DNA of 47,488 bases from a bacterium (GTDB lineage Bacteria > Bacteroidota > Ignavibacteria > Ignavibacteriales > Melioribacteraceae), in NCBI GenBank assembly GCA_027398005.1, contig DAHYUM010000002.1, forward strand, positions 1-47,488, given 5' to 3'. The position numbers and the translations under genes were made by a program. Positions 39,993-47,488 of this stretch are shown piece by piece. Under the pieces are notes generated by a model. That model was not told where the DNA came from. It did not search any database and saw only the letters and a program-made list of their open reading frames with translations. The stretch's first letter is position 1; each line of letters begins with the position of its first letter.

Positions 39993-40445
39993 ATGAATTC
40001 GTTAAATGAAATTGAGGATTTTTTAAATTCAGAATGTTTTGCTGTTGTAGGTGTCTCACGTTCCGATAAAAAATTCGGGAATGTTATTTTTAAGGAGCTG
40101 AACAAAAAGGGGAAAAAGGCGTTCGCAATTAATAACAAAGTCACAGCCGGGGGCATAGGGGACATTTACCCGAATTTTCAATCGCTTCCCCAAAAAGCGG
40201 ATGCGGCAATTATAAACATTGCCCCGCGCGAAAGCCTTAATGCGGTAAAGGAAGCTTATGAAAGCGGAATAAGGAAAATATGGCTTCAGCAGGGGGCCCA
40301 ATCCCCCGAAGCCGTTAAATTCTGCGGTGAAAATGGAATCCCGGTTATCAGCAATTTGTGCATTCTCATGTTCGCCAGCCCGGGGCAGTTCCCCCATAAC
40401 CTGCATAAATGGTTTTTGAATATTTTCGGCAAATATCCGGCATAA
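39993..40445 (+). CDS. CoA-binding domain protein (YccU-like)
   Basis: The 150 residues fit the small stand-alone CoA-binding family. A Rossmann-type start (CFAVVGVSRSDKKFGN, near residue 15) leads to alternating strands and helices and the IWLQQGAQSPEAV segment. The precise role is unsettled. It follows the SH3-like gene by eight bases and probably shares its transcript. Confidence 0.85.
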   Translation: MNSLNEIEDFLNSECFAVVGVSRSDKKFGNVIFKELNKKGKKAFAINNKVTAGGIGDIYPNFQSLPQKADAAIINIAPRESLNAVKEAYESGIRKIWLQQGAQSPEAVKFCGENGIPVISNLCILMFASPGQFPHNLHKWFLNIFGKYPA

Positions 40446-40543
40446 CGGGGTATGTGATAATTTAGGCCTTTTAATGGGGCTTAAGGGAAACTAAAAGCAA
40501 ATTTTAGTATCTTAACACATTAAATTTTAATTAAAACGGTTTT

Positions 40544-41200
40544 ATGGAAGATTTAAAGGGTATTGCGGCACTATTCACCGCGTGCATAACGCTTTCGGTT
40601 CTGGTTAATCTGCTCATTTTTTATAAGGATAGAAAATCGCTTGTTGACGGTTTTATTCTTGCGGCTTTGGTTTTCGTAAACCAGTCCTTAGAATTTGTTT
40701 CCTCCTTCTGGGCAATAGATAAGACGATACTGGTTTTTGCCTATATAAACACATTTAACTTCTCGATATCCTTTGCCAGCTATTATTTATTGAAAAGAAT
40801 CCAACCCGAATCGAAACAGAACTGGAAAGCATTCATGTTCTCTATTATGCTCCTGCCGGCGGGATTCGTCTATATGTCCTCATTTAAAATGGTTCATACC
40901 GGATTCTTTTTTACGCAATACCGTTATTTTGCATCCCCCCTTGCCAACGTTATTATCGGTCTTCTTCAGGCTTTATGGGGGCTCTATTTCCTTACTAAAG
41001 TAATGTTCGGAGACGAAGAGAAAAAGAAGTCATTTCATTATAAGGCGGTTCTTGCGGGGTATCTTATTCCTCCGGTTGTTGTAGTTGCCGCTTCTATTAT
41101 TTCCCTTAATTCTGCCCTTCTTTTCGAAAGCGTTTATTCCAAACTGCTTATCTTAAATGTCATATCATTATTCATATTCATTATTAAAGACAAAAAATAA
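40544..41200 (+). CDS. Predicted seven-helix membrane protein of unknown function
   Basis: The 218 residues show about seven hydrophobic segments (near 5-26, 36-56, 62-82, 95-116, 133-155, 168-188 and 195-214) separated by short charged loops, with no soluble domain. The topology resembles the seven-helix sensor part found at the N-terminus of some histidine kinases, but no kinase domain follows. I do not recognise the family. A 98-base gap precedes it, and the next gene starts one base after its stop. Confidence 0.6.
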   Translation: MEDLKGIAALFTACITLSVLVNLLIFYKDRKSLVDGFILAALVFVNQSLEFVSSFWAIDKTILVFAYINTFNFSISFASYYLLKRIQPESKQNWKAFMFSIMLLPAGFVYMSSFKMVHTGFFFTQYRYFASPLANVIIGLLQALWGLYFLTKVMFGDEEKKKSFHYKAVLAGYLIPPVVVVAASIISLNSALLFESVYSKLLILNVISLFIFIIKDKK

Positions 41201-41201
41201 T

Positions 41202-41540
41202 ATGCTCGAAATTATATTAAATATATTTCTCATAATCGAAAACGATTATGTGGTGGCTTTCAGGGCCCATGCGCACGAAATGGAAGGGGGCGACGACCGT
41301 AAAATACGTTTCCTTAAAGATAATGTTGACGAGGATTTTCAGCGCGCAAACGTATTTGACGCGCCGACAAATAAAACCGGCGATTTCATGAAATACAATA
41401 AATTCTCGCGTCTCGAAAAACAGGGTATGCAGTATCAGCTTTTCGAGGAGATATTCCAGTATTTCAAGGCTCCGCAGAATCCTATTGTATGCGTTACACC
41501 GGTTGTAAACGGAACTTTATATAAAAATCAAAAGGACTAG
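41202..41540 (+). CDS. Small conserved-looking protein of unknown function
   Basis: The 112 residues begin with a hydrophobic stretch (LEIILNIFLIIENDYVVAF). A charged, aromatic-rich region with no recognised motif follows. I chose ATG 41202, one base after the upstream stop, over ATG 41157, which would overlap the membrane protein gene by 44 bases. It lies 10 bases before transketolase, so it probably shares a transcript with that gene. Function unknown. Confidence 0.55.
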   Translation: MLEIILNIFLIIENDYVVAFRAHAHEMEGGDDRKIRFLKDNVDEDFQRANVFDAPTNKTGDFMKYNKFSRLEKQGMQYQLFEEIFQYFKAPQNPIVCVTPVVNGTLYKNQKD

Positions 41541-41550
41541 AGAGAGATAA

Positions 41551-43554
41551 ATGAACCTTACACAGACCGAAATTGAACAGCTAGGTATTAATACTATTAG
41601 AACTCTTGCAATAGATGCAATCCAGAAGGCAAATTCCGGGCATCCGGGCATGCCTATGGGATGCGCTCCCATTGCCTACCTCCTTTATACTAAAATTATG
41701 AAACATAACCCGTCCAACCCTAAATGGTTCAACAGGGATAGGTTTGTGCTTTCCGCCGGACACGGAAGCATGCTTCTATACAGCATTTTGCATCTGACAG
41801 GATACGGTATATCGCTTGATGATATAAAAAATTTCCGCCAGTGGGGAAGCATTACCCCAGGGCACCCCGAATTCGGCATGACTCCGGGTGTGGAAACAAC
41901 AACGGGACCTCTGGGGCAGGGTTTTGCCAATGCAGTAGGCATGGCCGCCGCTCAGAAATATCTTCAGGCTAAGTTCAATAAAGAAAATTATGAACTGATA
42001 AATAATAAGATTTATGTTATTGCAGGGGACGGATGCCTTATGGAGGGCATTTCGCACGAGGCCGCTTCCTTTGCAGGCCATAATAAGCTCGATTCTATTA
42101 TCGTTTTTTACGATAACAATAAAATAACCATAGACGGAAGCACTTCGCTTGCGTGTTCCGACGATGTGCAGAAAAGGTTCGAATCGTACGGATGGTACGC
42201 CCAGAAAGTTGAGGATGTAAACAATCTTGCCGAACTTGAAAAGGCCGTTAAAAACGCGCAGTCGTCTAAAGGTAAACCCTCAATTATTATTACCAGTACC
42301 CATATCGGTTTCGGTTCGCCTAACAAGCAGGATAAGGAATCGGCGCACGGCTCGCCGCTGGGTGAAGAGGAAGTTAAGCTTACCAAAAGAAATTTAGGCT
42401 GGGATGAAAACGCACAGTTTTATATTCCCGAAGAAGTAAGTAAAATGTTCGCCAGCATGCGTATTAAGTTCGAAAATTATGAAGCGCAGTGGAATAAATT
42501 ATTCGAGAAATATTCTGCCGAATATCCTGCCGAAGCGGAATTGTTCGGTAATATTACATCGGGCAACTTCGGCACGGAATGGAAGAATAAAATGCCAAAG
42601 TTCGAAGACCTGTCAAAAAAACTTGCAACACGCGCTGCTTCGGGTAAAGTAATTAATTCAATTGCTCCTGCAATGGTATCTTTATTCGGAGGTTCTGCCG
42701 ACCTGGCTCCTTCAAACAATACCAAGATCGATGGCGAACCCTCATTTTCCCCCGAAAATTACGGAGGCAGAAATCTCCATTTCGGCATTAGGGAACACGC
42801 TATGGGGGCCATGATGAACGGAATGTATATGTACGGGGGAATAATTCCGTACGGCGGCACATTCCTCGTCTTCTCCGATTATATGCGCCATTCGCTCCGT
42901 ATTGCATCCCTAAGCCATTTAAAAGTTGTTTATGTGTTCACACACGATAGTATCGGTTTGGGCGAAGACGGCCCTACACACCAGCCGGTTGAACATGTCG
43001 CATCTCTCAGGTCAATTCCGAATATGACTGTTATACGTCCCGCGGATGCCAATGAGACCGCATACGCATGGCAGGCGGCGCTCGAAAATAACGGGCCTAC
43101 ATCGTTAATCCTTTCACGACAGGCTCTTCCGGTGTACGACCGTTCGAAACTGGCTCCGGCGGAAGGGGTACTTAAGGGGGGGTATGTAATGAAAGATTCC
43201 GCCGCCGCACCACAGATAATTTTAATGGCTACCGGCTCCGAAATTGAACTTGCTTTGGAAGCCGCTGAAAAACTGGAAAGCGAAAATATTCCGGTTAGGG
43301 TTGTAAACCTTGCAAGCTGGGAATTATTTGAAAAACAGTCTGAAGAATACAAAAACTCGGTACTGCCCAGGGAAATTAAGGCTAAACTTTCAATTGAAGC
43401 AGGCGTAAAATTAGGATGGAAAGAATATACCGGTACTTACGGCGATTCGATAAGCATTGAAAAATACGGAGCTTCGGCCCCCGATAAAGTGCTCTTCGAA
43501 AAATACGGCTTTACTGTTGATAATGTGGTGCAAAAGGCAAAAAGCCTTCTCTAA
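41551..43554 (+). CDS. tkt: Transketolase
   Basis: Transketolase moves two-carbon units between sugar phosphates in the pentose phosphate pathway. The 667-residue full-length protein has the thiamine diphosphate motif GDGCLMEGISHEA near residue 157, the GEDGPTHQPVEHVASLR segment and the C-terminal domain. AGAGAG lies upstream of ATG 41551. A strong terminator follows. With deoB in the same stretch it points to pentose phosphate metabolism, though the genes are 6 kb apart. Confidence 0.97.
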   Translation: MNLTQTEIEQLGINTIRTLAIDAIQKANSGHPGMPMGCAPIAYLLYTKIMKHNPSNPKWFNRDRFVLSAGHGSMLLYSILHLTGYGISLDDIKNFRQWGSITPGHPEFGMTPGVETTTGPLGQGFANAVGMAAAQKYLQAKFNKENYELINNKIYVIAGDGCLMEGISHEAASFAGHNKLDSIIVFYDNNKITIDGSTSLACSDDVQKRFESYGWYAQKVEDVNNLAELEKAVKNAQSSKGKPSIIITSTHIGFGSPNKQDKESAHGSPLGEEEVKLTKRNLGWDENAQFYIPEEVSKMFASMRIKFENYEAQWNKLFEKYSAEYPAEAELFGNITSGNFGTEWKNKMPKFEDLSKKLATRAASGKVINSIAPAMVSLFGGSADLAPSNNTKIDGEPSFSPENYGGRNLHFGIREHAMGAMMNGMYMYGGIIPYGGTFLVFSDYMRHSLRIASLSHLKVVYVFTHDSIGLGEDGPTHQPVEHVASLRSIPNMTVIRPADANETAYAWQAALENNGPTSLILSRQALPVYDRSKLAPAEGVLKGGYVMKDSAAAPQIILMATGSEIELALEAAEKLESENIPVRVVNLASWELFEKQSEEYKNSVLPREIKAKLSIEAGVKLGWKEYTGTYGDSISIEKYGASAPDKVLFEKYGFTVDNVVQKAKSLL

Positions 43555-43602
43555 TTTCCGGTAGTAAAGTGTAAAGAAAATTGGAATAATAAGGTATAAA
43601 TT

Positions 43603-43633
43603 AATAGTCCCGCATGGCGGGACTATTTTTTTT
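43603..43633 (+). terminator. Rho-independent terminator between convergent tkt and sulfatase genes
   Basis: AATAGTCCCGC (43603-43613) and its exact complement (43617-43627) enclose a three-base loop, and the T-run extends to about 43633. It ends tkt transcription. On the other strand the hairpin has only a weak T-run, so it would terminate the sulfatase transcript less well. Confidence 0.9.
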
Positions 43634-43634
43634 A

Positions 43635-45722
43635 TCACTCAATAATCAATTCGTCTGTAAATATCCATGCTTTGCCGCCAGCCCCTTCGTGCCATGGCGG
43701 GCATTTACCAATGCTTTTGGCTGTTATACGTATTTTTTTTACATTCTTATTCTTCATATCAAAAGTATAAGTTTTTTTGAAAGGTCCGCTTTGCCTGTCA
43801 GGTATATTATTCCTGATAGTCTTAACCTTTTCGAAATTAGTCCCGTCGTACGAAGCATAGAGTGTAATGTACCTTGGCATGAAAATCCAGCTTTCGGTTG
43901 CCTGCAGAAAACCAATTTTAATTTCGCTTACCGGGTTTACCGTAGAGGTATCCATTTCAAGAATAAAATCTTTTTCCTGAACTCCCAGCCACCCCTTAAA
44001 AGGCACATTGTATAATTCCCCTTCGGGGTAAACCATTCCGTCGGTAATATTACCATTATACTTAGGGGCAGGGGCATTAGCAAGTGTATAGGCCAATCCA
44101 ATCCCCTTATGGCTAATTTTGAAGGTCTGTTTGGGAAGATATTTTTTATAATCCACATCGTCATATTTTTTCTGAAGCGAGTAGAGCTTTTTCTTAAGGT
44201 TTTCAGTAATGGATTTATATTCGGCATTGCCGTAAACATTATTCAGCTCGTCAGGGTCTTTTTCAAGGTCGTATAATTCCCATGCGTCTATATTGTAATA
44301 AAAATGAATCAGTTTATATTTTTTCGTTCTTATACCGTAATGTCTCTTAACCATATGCACAGCGGGGAATTCGAAATAATGATAATAAATTGCGTCTCTG
44401 GTTTTAGCAAAGATGTTCTGTTCAAGCACAGGGCGCAGCGAGCTGCCCTGCATTTCTTTCGGGGCGTTTACGCCCGCGTAATCAAGAAATGTGGGGGCAA
44501 AATCGAGGTTCATAACCATATTCTCATTATCGGTATGCGGTTTAATTACTCCGGGCAGTCTCATCAAAAGGGGCATTCTAAGTGACTGCTCGTACATAAA
44601 TCTCTTATCGAACCAGCCGTGTTCGCCCAGATAGAAACCCTGGTCCGATGTGTAAATAACAAGGGTATTATTAGCCAGGTTATTTTCATCAAGGTAATTT
44701 AGAACTTTGCCTACGTTTTCATCCACCGAAACAACGCACCTTAGGTAATCTTTCATATACTGCTGGTATTTCCATTTATCAAGGTCGGCGCCTTTAAGTT
44801 TAAGCGCCCTGTATTCCTCGCTTCTCTTTTTGTAAACCTTATCCCACTCTTTTCTTTCATCTTCCGTCATGCGGGCATAAATGCCTTCCCAGTAATCCCC
44901 CATAATCCTTTCTCTTGTCGGGTCTGTAACTTCATCTTTCTTAAGGTCAACCTTAAGGTCGTAATCCATAGACATATTGCGCGAAACCGACATCTCGCTT
45001 TCGGGCGCGGCAAGCGAACGGGTTTTATAATCGTCGAAATAGGTTGAGGGAATGGGGAACTCCTTGTCCTCGAAAAGGGAAATATATTTAAGGCTGGGCA
45101 GCCAGTTGCGGTGCGGCGCTTTATTGTGCATAAGAAGGCAGAACGGCTTTGAATTATCCCTTTCCTTAAGCCAGCCTATGCTTTTATCGGCAATAAGATC
45201 GGTTACATATCCGTTTATCTTAATTCTGTTCCCCATTTCAATAAAATCGGGATTATAATAATCCCCCTGCCCGGGCAGAATGCTCCAGAAATTAAATCCG
45301 GTAGGATCGCTTTTAAGATGCCATTTACCAATTACCGCAGTCTGATACCCGTTTTTCTGAAGGATCTTGGGGAATGTAACCTGCTGTCCGTCGAACGATG
45401 ATGTGTTGTCTATAAATCCGTTTTTGTGACTGTATTTGCCTGTAAGAAGAACCGCGCGGCTTGGCCCGCATATCGAATTAGTACAGAAACTGTTAATGAA
45501 ACGGCATCCCTCGCGGGCAATGCGGTCTATATTGGGGGTGTTTATTAATTTATTATCGTAACAGCTAATTGCCTGGTATGCGTGGTCATCGGACATAATA
45601 AAGAGTATATTGTATTTATGTTTGGCCGCGGCGTCAATAAAGTTTGCCGGCAAAGCCAAACCTGCCGCGCCAAGCGCCACGGTCTTAATAAAATCCCTTC
45701 TGCTGTAATCGCTGCCGCTCAT
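43635..45722 (-). CDS. Tat-exported formylglycine-dependent sulfatase with C-terminal discoidin-like domain
   Basis: The 695 residues start with a twin-arginine signal (RR at 8-9 in SRRDFIK). The sulfatase core shows the calcium-binding Asp45-Asp46. Cys85 lies in CGPSRAVLLTG, the site converted to formylglycine. GKWHL is at 132-136 and SDQGFYLGEHGW further on. After about residue 515 a discoidin/F5-8C-like domain follows, with GFLQATESWIFMP, a pattern common in Bacteroidota glycosidases. It acts on sulfate esters of glycans outside the cytoplasm. AGGGGGA lies before the ATG. It is 23 bases downstream of the GH110-like gene, in one operon. Confidence 0.92.
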   Translation of the reverse strand: MSGSDYSRRDFIKTVALGAAGLALPANFIDAAAKHKYNILFIMSDDHAYQAISCYDNKLINTPNIDRIAREGCRFINSFCTNSICGPSRAVLLTGKYSHKNGFIDNTSSFDGQQVTFPKILQKNGYQTAVIGKWHLKSDPTGFNFWSILPGQGDYYNPDFIEMGNRIKINGYVTDLIADKSIGWLKERDNSKPFCLLMHNKAPHRNWLPSLKYISLFEDKEFPIPSTYFDDYKTRSLAAPESEMSVSRNMSMDYDLKVDLKKDEVTDPTRERIMGDYWEGIYARMTEDERKEWDKVYKKRSEEYRALKLKGADLDKWKYQQYMKDYLRCVVSVDENVGKVLNYLDENNLANNTLVIYTSDQGFYLGEHGWFDKRFMYEQSLRMPLLMRLPGVIKPHTDNENMVMNLDFAPTFLDYAGVNAPKEMQGSSLRPVLEQNIFAKTRDAIYYHYFEFPAVHMVKRHYGIRTKKYKLIHFYYNIDAWELYDLEKDPDELNNVYGNAEYKSITENLKKKLYSLQKKYDDVDYKKYLPKQTFKISHKGIGLAYTLANAPAPKYNGNITDGMVYPEGELYNVPFKGWLGVQEKDFILEMDTSTVNPVSEIKIGFLQATESWIFMPRYITLYASYDGTNFEKVKTIRNNIPDRQSGPFKKTYTFDMKNKNVKKIRITAKSIGKCPPWHEGAGGKAWIFTDELIIE

Positions 45723-45745
45723 TAAAATTTCCCCCTGTTTAATTA

Positions 45746-47488
45746 TTAGTTTAGTTTTAATCCTTCTGCCGCATCTAATTTAATTTCTTTTAACTCCATT
45801 TTCTCTGTGGAAATATTTTTCCCCATAATATTCCCGATGTAGCTGTTGCCATTAATATTTACATTAAGGCATCCTTCAAAAGAGAATGTGAATTTCCTCA
45901 GGTGGAACGGAGTAAAATCGGTGCTTCTTATTAATTTGTTGTTAAAAAACTTCAATCCGTCAACCGATTTGGCGTAAAGCACCGGATAGTCGAATGGATG
46001 GAATTCGTTCCCTTCTATTGTAATATTTTTATGGTAGGGTCTAAGCGGATTTAATTCCGGAATTTCGGGGTATATACTTATTATCCCTTCGCAGAACTGG
46101 TACATTGAAGTAAGGCATGGCGAAAGGAATTTATTGTTTTTAATTGTTACATCCTTAACAGCGCCGGTTTCGTACCAGTAGTTGGCGTCCCCCGCAATAA
46201 GAATAGCCGAGCCGCTCGATTCGAAATTATTATTTTGAATAATTACCTTTCCCGGAGTCGATACCAGAATGCCGCGTGCCCTGCAGCTCTTGAAATCGGA
46301 ATTTTGTATAGTCACATCGGGGGTCCAGCTCAGGTTTTCAAGCGCAAACCCCTCTTTTATATCCTCCGGCACCCTATTTTCAAATTCAACCTCAAATTCC
46401 TCGGGGGATAGGGGAGTGAACGATTTTAAAGTGCCTAATGCAATAGTTTCCATTGGTTTGTTATCTATAAAGCCTATTACATCCCCTTTGACCCCCCAAT
46501 CCAACCCTACACTCTGATTGTGCATAAAACGGCATTTAAGTTTAGAGGGACTAATAATCTTAATAATTTTAACGCTTGTGCCGTGAATATTAATAGGGTC
46601 ATCCATCAATGCGGCAAACTGGCAGCTATCCACAAGTATTTTGCCTTTGCAGTTGGAGAAGTGGAAACCGTCGTCGTGCCCGCTTAGATAACGCCCCCTT
46701 GCGTAATTGGGTACCACTTTAACATTTATGAAAGAGAGGTCTTCGCTGTGCTGCGAAAGTATGCCCAGGCCTGCCGTATGGAAAACATCTACACTTTCAA
46801 TATTCACATTCCTGCTTTTATAAATGAAGATGCCCGAGTGGTCCCTGTTGCTGTGGCGTAATACCAGAAAATTTCCGATTTCCGGTTTGCGGTACATTTT
46901 TTTATGAATTCTTACGACACCGTCCGAAAGTTCTTCAGCCGTGTATTTATCCCAGCCGCCGCCGGTGCATCCGTTATCGCCTGTCTGCGGGGCAATAAGC
47001 CTTGTGTTCCTGTCGAATTCCATTGCCGAGCCGTTGAAACGGCTTTTCCATCCTTCCCCTACAAAAACCAGCTTACCATTTTCAAATATATAGGGGGATT
47101 CATATTTATTTATTTTCAAATCGATATAGTCATCGGTTACGTTAAGAATTTCCCCCTGCGCCGTAAGAAGGATATCCCAGTCGATGCTTAGATTCCTGAT
47201 TGTAATATTGCTTGAGTTATCAATTGTAAATGGCTGTTCCCGGTCGTGAAAAATAAATTGCGAGCCTTCTCCGTTAATAGTTAAATTATCCATCTTCTCA
47301 ATCAAAATTGGGCACCGGCGTGGGTTGGTAACATCGGTATTCGATTCGTAATAGACTTTTTCATCCGCCCACTGGGGCCAGAAATCGTACCGCCCCCTGG
47401 GGAAAAAGAGGAGAGGATTTTTAAGGTTCCGGCATTCTTTTAACGCCTCTTTAACGGCGGCTACGGCGTTGCGGCGGCTGTTGGGCAT
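45746..47488 (-). CDS. GH110-like alpha-galactosidase, right-handed beta-helix protein (N-terminus cut by window edge)
   Basis: About 580 residues are visible and reach the right edge of the window, so the 5' end and any signal peptide lie outside; the Met at the edge may be internal. The sequence is rich in beta-helix coils (repeated N-x-S/N-F/I-T-I patterns). It has the family features FPRGRYDFWPQWA near the start, DDGFHFSNCKG and MDDPINIHGT, which resemble GH110 exo-alpha-1,3-galactosidases of Bacteroidota. It lies upstream of, and probably in one operon with, the sulfatase. Confidence 0.75.
   Translation of the reverse strand: MPNSRRNAVAAVKEALKECRNLKNPLLFFPRGRYDFWPQWADEKVYYESNTDVTNPRRCPILIEKMDNLTINGEGSQFIFHDREQPFTIDNSSNITIRNLSIDWDILLTAQGEILNVTDDYIDLKINKYESPYIFENGKLVFVGEGWKSRFNGSAMEFDRNTRLIAPQTGDNGCTGGGWDKYTAEELSDGVVRIHKKMYRKPEIGNFLVLRHSNRDHSGIFIYKSRNVNIESVDVFHTAGLGILSQHSEDLSFINVKVVPNYARGRYLSGHDDGFHFSNCKGKILVDSCQFAALMDDPINIHGTSVKIIKIISPSKLKCRFMHNQSVGLDWGVKGDVIGFIDNKPMETIALGTLKSFTPLSPEEFEVEFENRVPEDIKEGFALENLSWTPDVTIQNSDFKSCRARGILVSTPGKVIIQNNNFESSGSAILIAGDANYWYETGAVKDVTIKNNKFLSPCLTSMYQFCEGIISIYPEIPELNPLRPYHKNITIEGNEFHPFDYPVLYAKSVDGLKFFNNKLIRSTDFTPFHLRKFTFSFEGCLNVNINGNSYIGNIMGKNISTEKMELKEIKLDAAEGLKLN

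Noticed and set aside
41157-41201. Upstream ATG for the small protein before tkt
   Set aside because: It would overlap the membrane protein gene by 44 bases, whereas ATG 41202 follows that gene's stop directly.
43614-44015. 133-codon + strand frame opposite the sulfatase end
   Set aside because: It lies antisense to a conserved sulfatase C-terminus and begins within the terminator hairpin region.

Overview
The window looks like a chromosomal segment from a moderately low-GC bacterium of the Fibrobacterota-Chlorobiota-Bacteroidota (FCB) group, most plausibly class Ignavibacteria. Three things support this. The primary sigma factor (36128-36982) is the short Bacteroidota/Chlorobiota-type RpoD. 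The gene order runs secY-map-infA-rpmJ without adk. A promoter resembling TTG-N20-TAnnTTTG sits before the tRNA cluster. Unlike most true Bacteroidota, many genes here carry good Shine-Dalgarno sequences. TTG start codons are also unusually common. The assignment to Ignavibacteria is inference from these features and was not tested against a database.

Layout. Positions 1-214 hold the end of a membrane protein gene, followed by about 360 bases with no recognised gene. Positions 578-1437 hold tRNA-Tyr, tRNA-Gly, tRNA-Thr, a terminator, rpmG (only 55 codons), tRNA-Trp and secE. From 1438 to 31519 the classical translation and transcription clusters are joined end to end on the + strand: nusG-rplKAJL-rpoBC, then the str genes (rpsL, rpsG, fusA, tuf), then S10, spc (with a tRNA-Gln gene embedded between rplR and rpsE) and alpha (rpsM, rpsK, rpsD, rpoA, rplQ). 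The block ends in a strong terminator at 31542-31574. Putative control points lie before rpoB (terminator/attenuator), before rpsL (promoter plus two inverted repeats) and before rpsJ (a hairpin whose 3' arm can also pair with the rpsJ ribosome binding site).

From 31579 to 43554 the + strand carries mixed housekeeping and accessory genes: engB; a membrane-anchored GAF-GAF protein with a degenerate GGDEF domain; deoB; two overlapping EutN/CcmL-type microcompartment vertex genes; rpoD; an NlpC/P60 lipoprotein; fumC; a double CDGSH iron-sulfur protein; a tandem SH3-like protein; a CoA-binding protein; two unrecognised genes; and transketolase. The two vertex genes directly upstream of rpoD, with phosphopentomutase further upstream and no hexameric shell gene in the window, are the most unusual arrangement here.

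Positions 43635-47488, on the - strand, hold a GH110-like alpha-galactosidase (cut by the window edge) followed by a Tat-exported, formylglycine-type sulfatase with a C-terminal discoidin-like domain. The pair looks like part of a system for degrading sulfated, galactose-containing glycans. No CRISPR array, insertion sequence, integrase or rRNA gene was seen.
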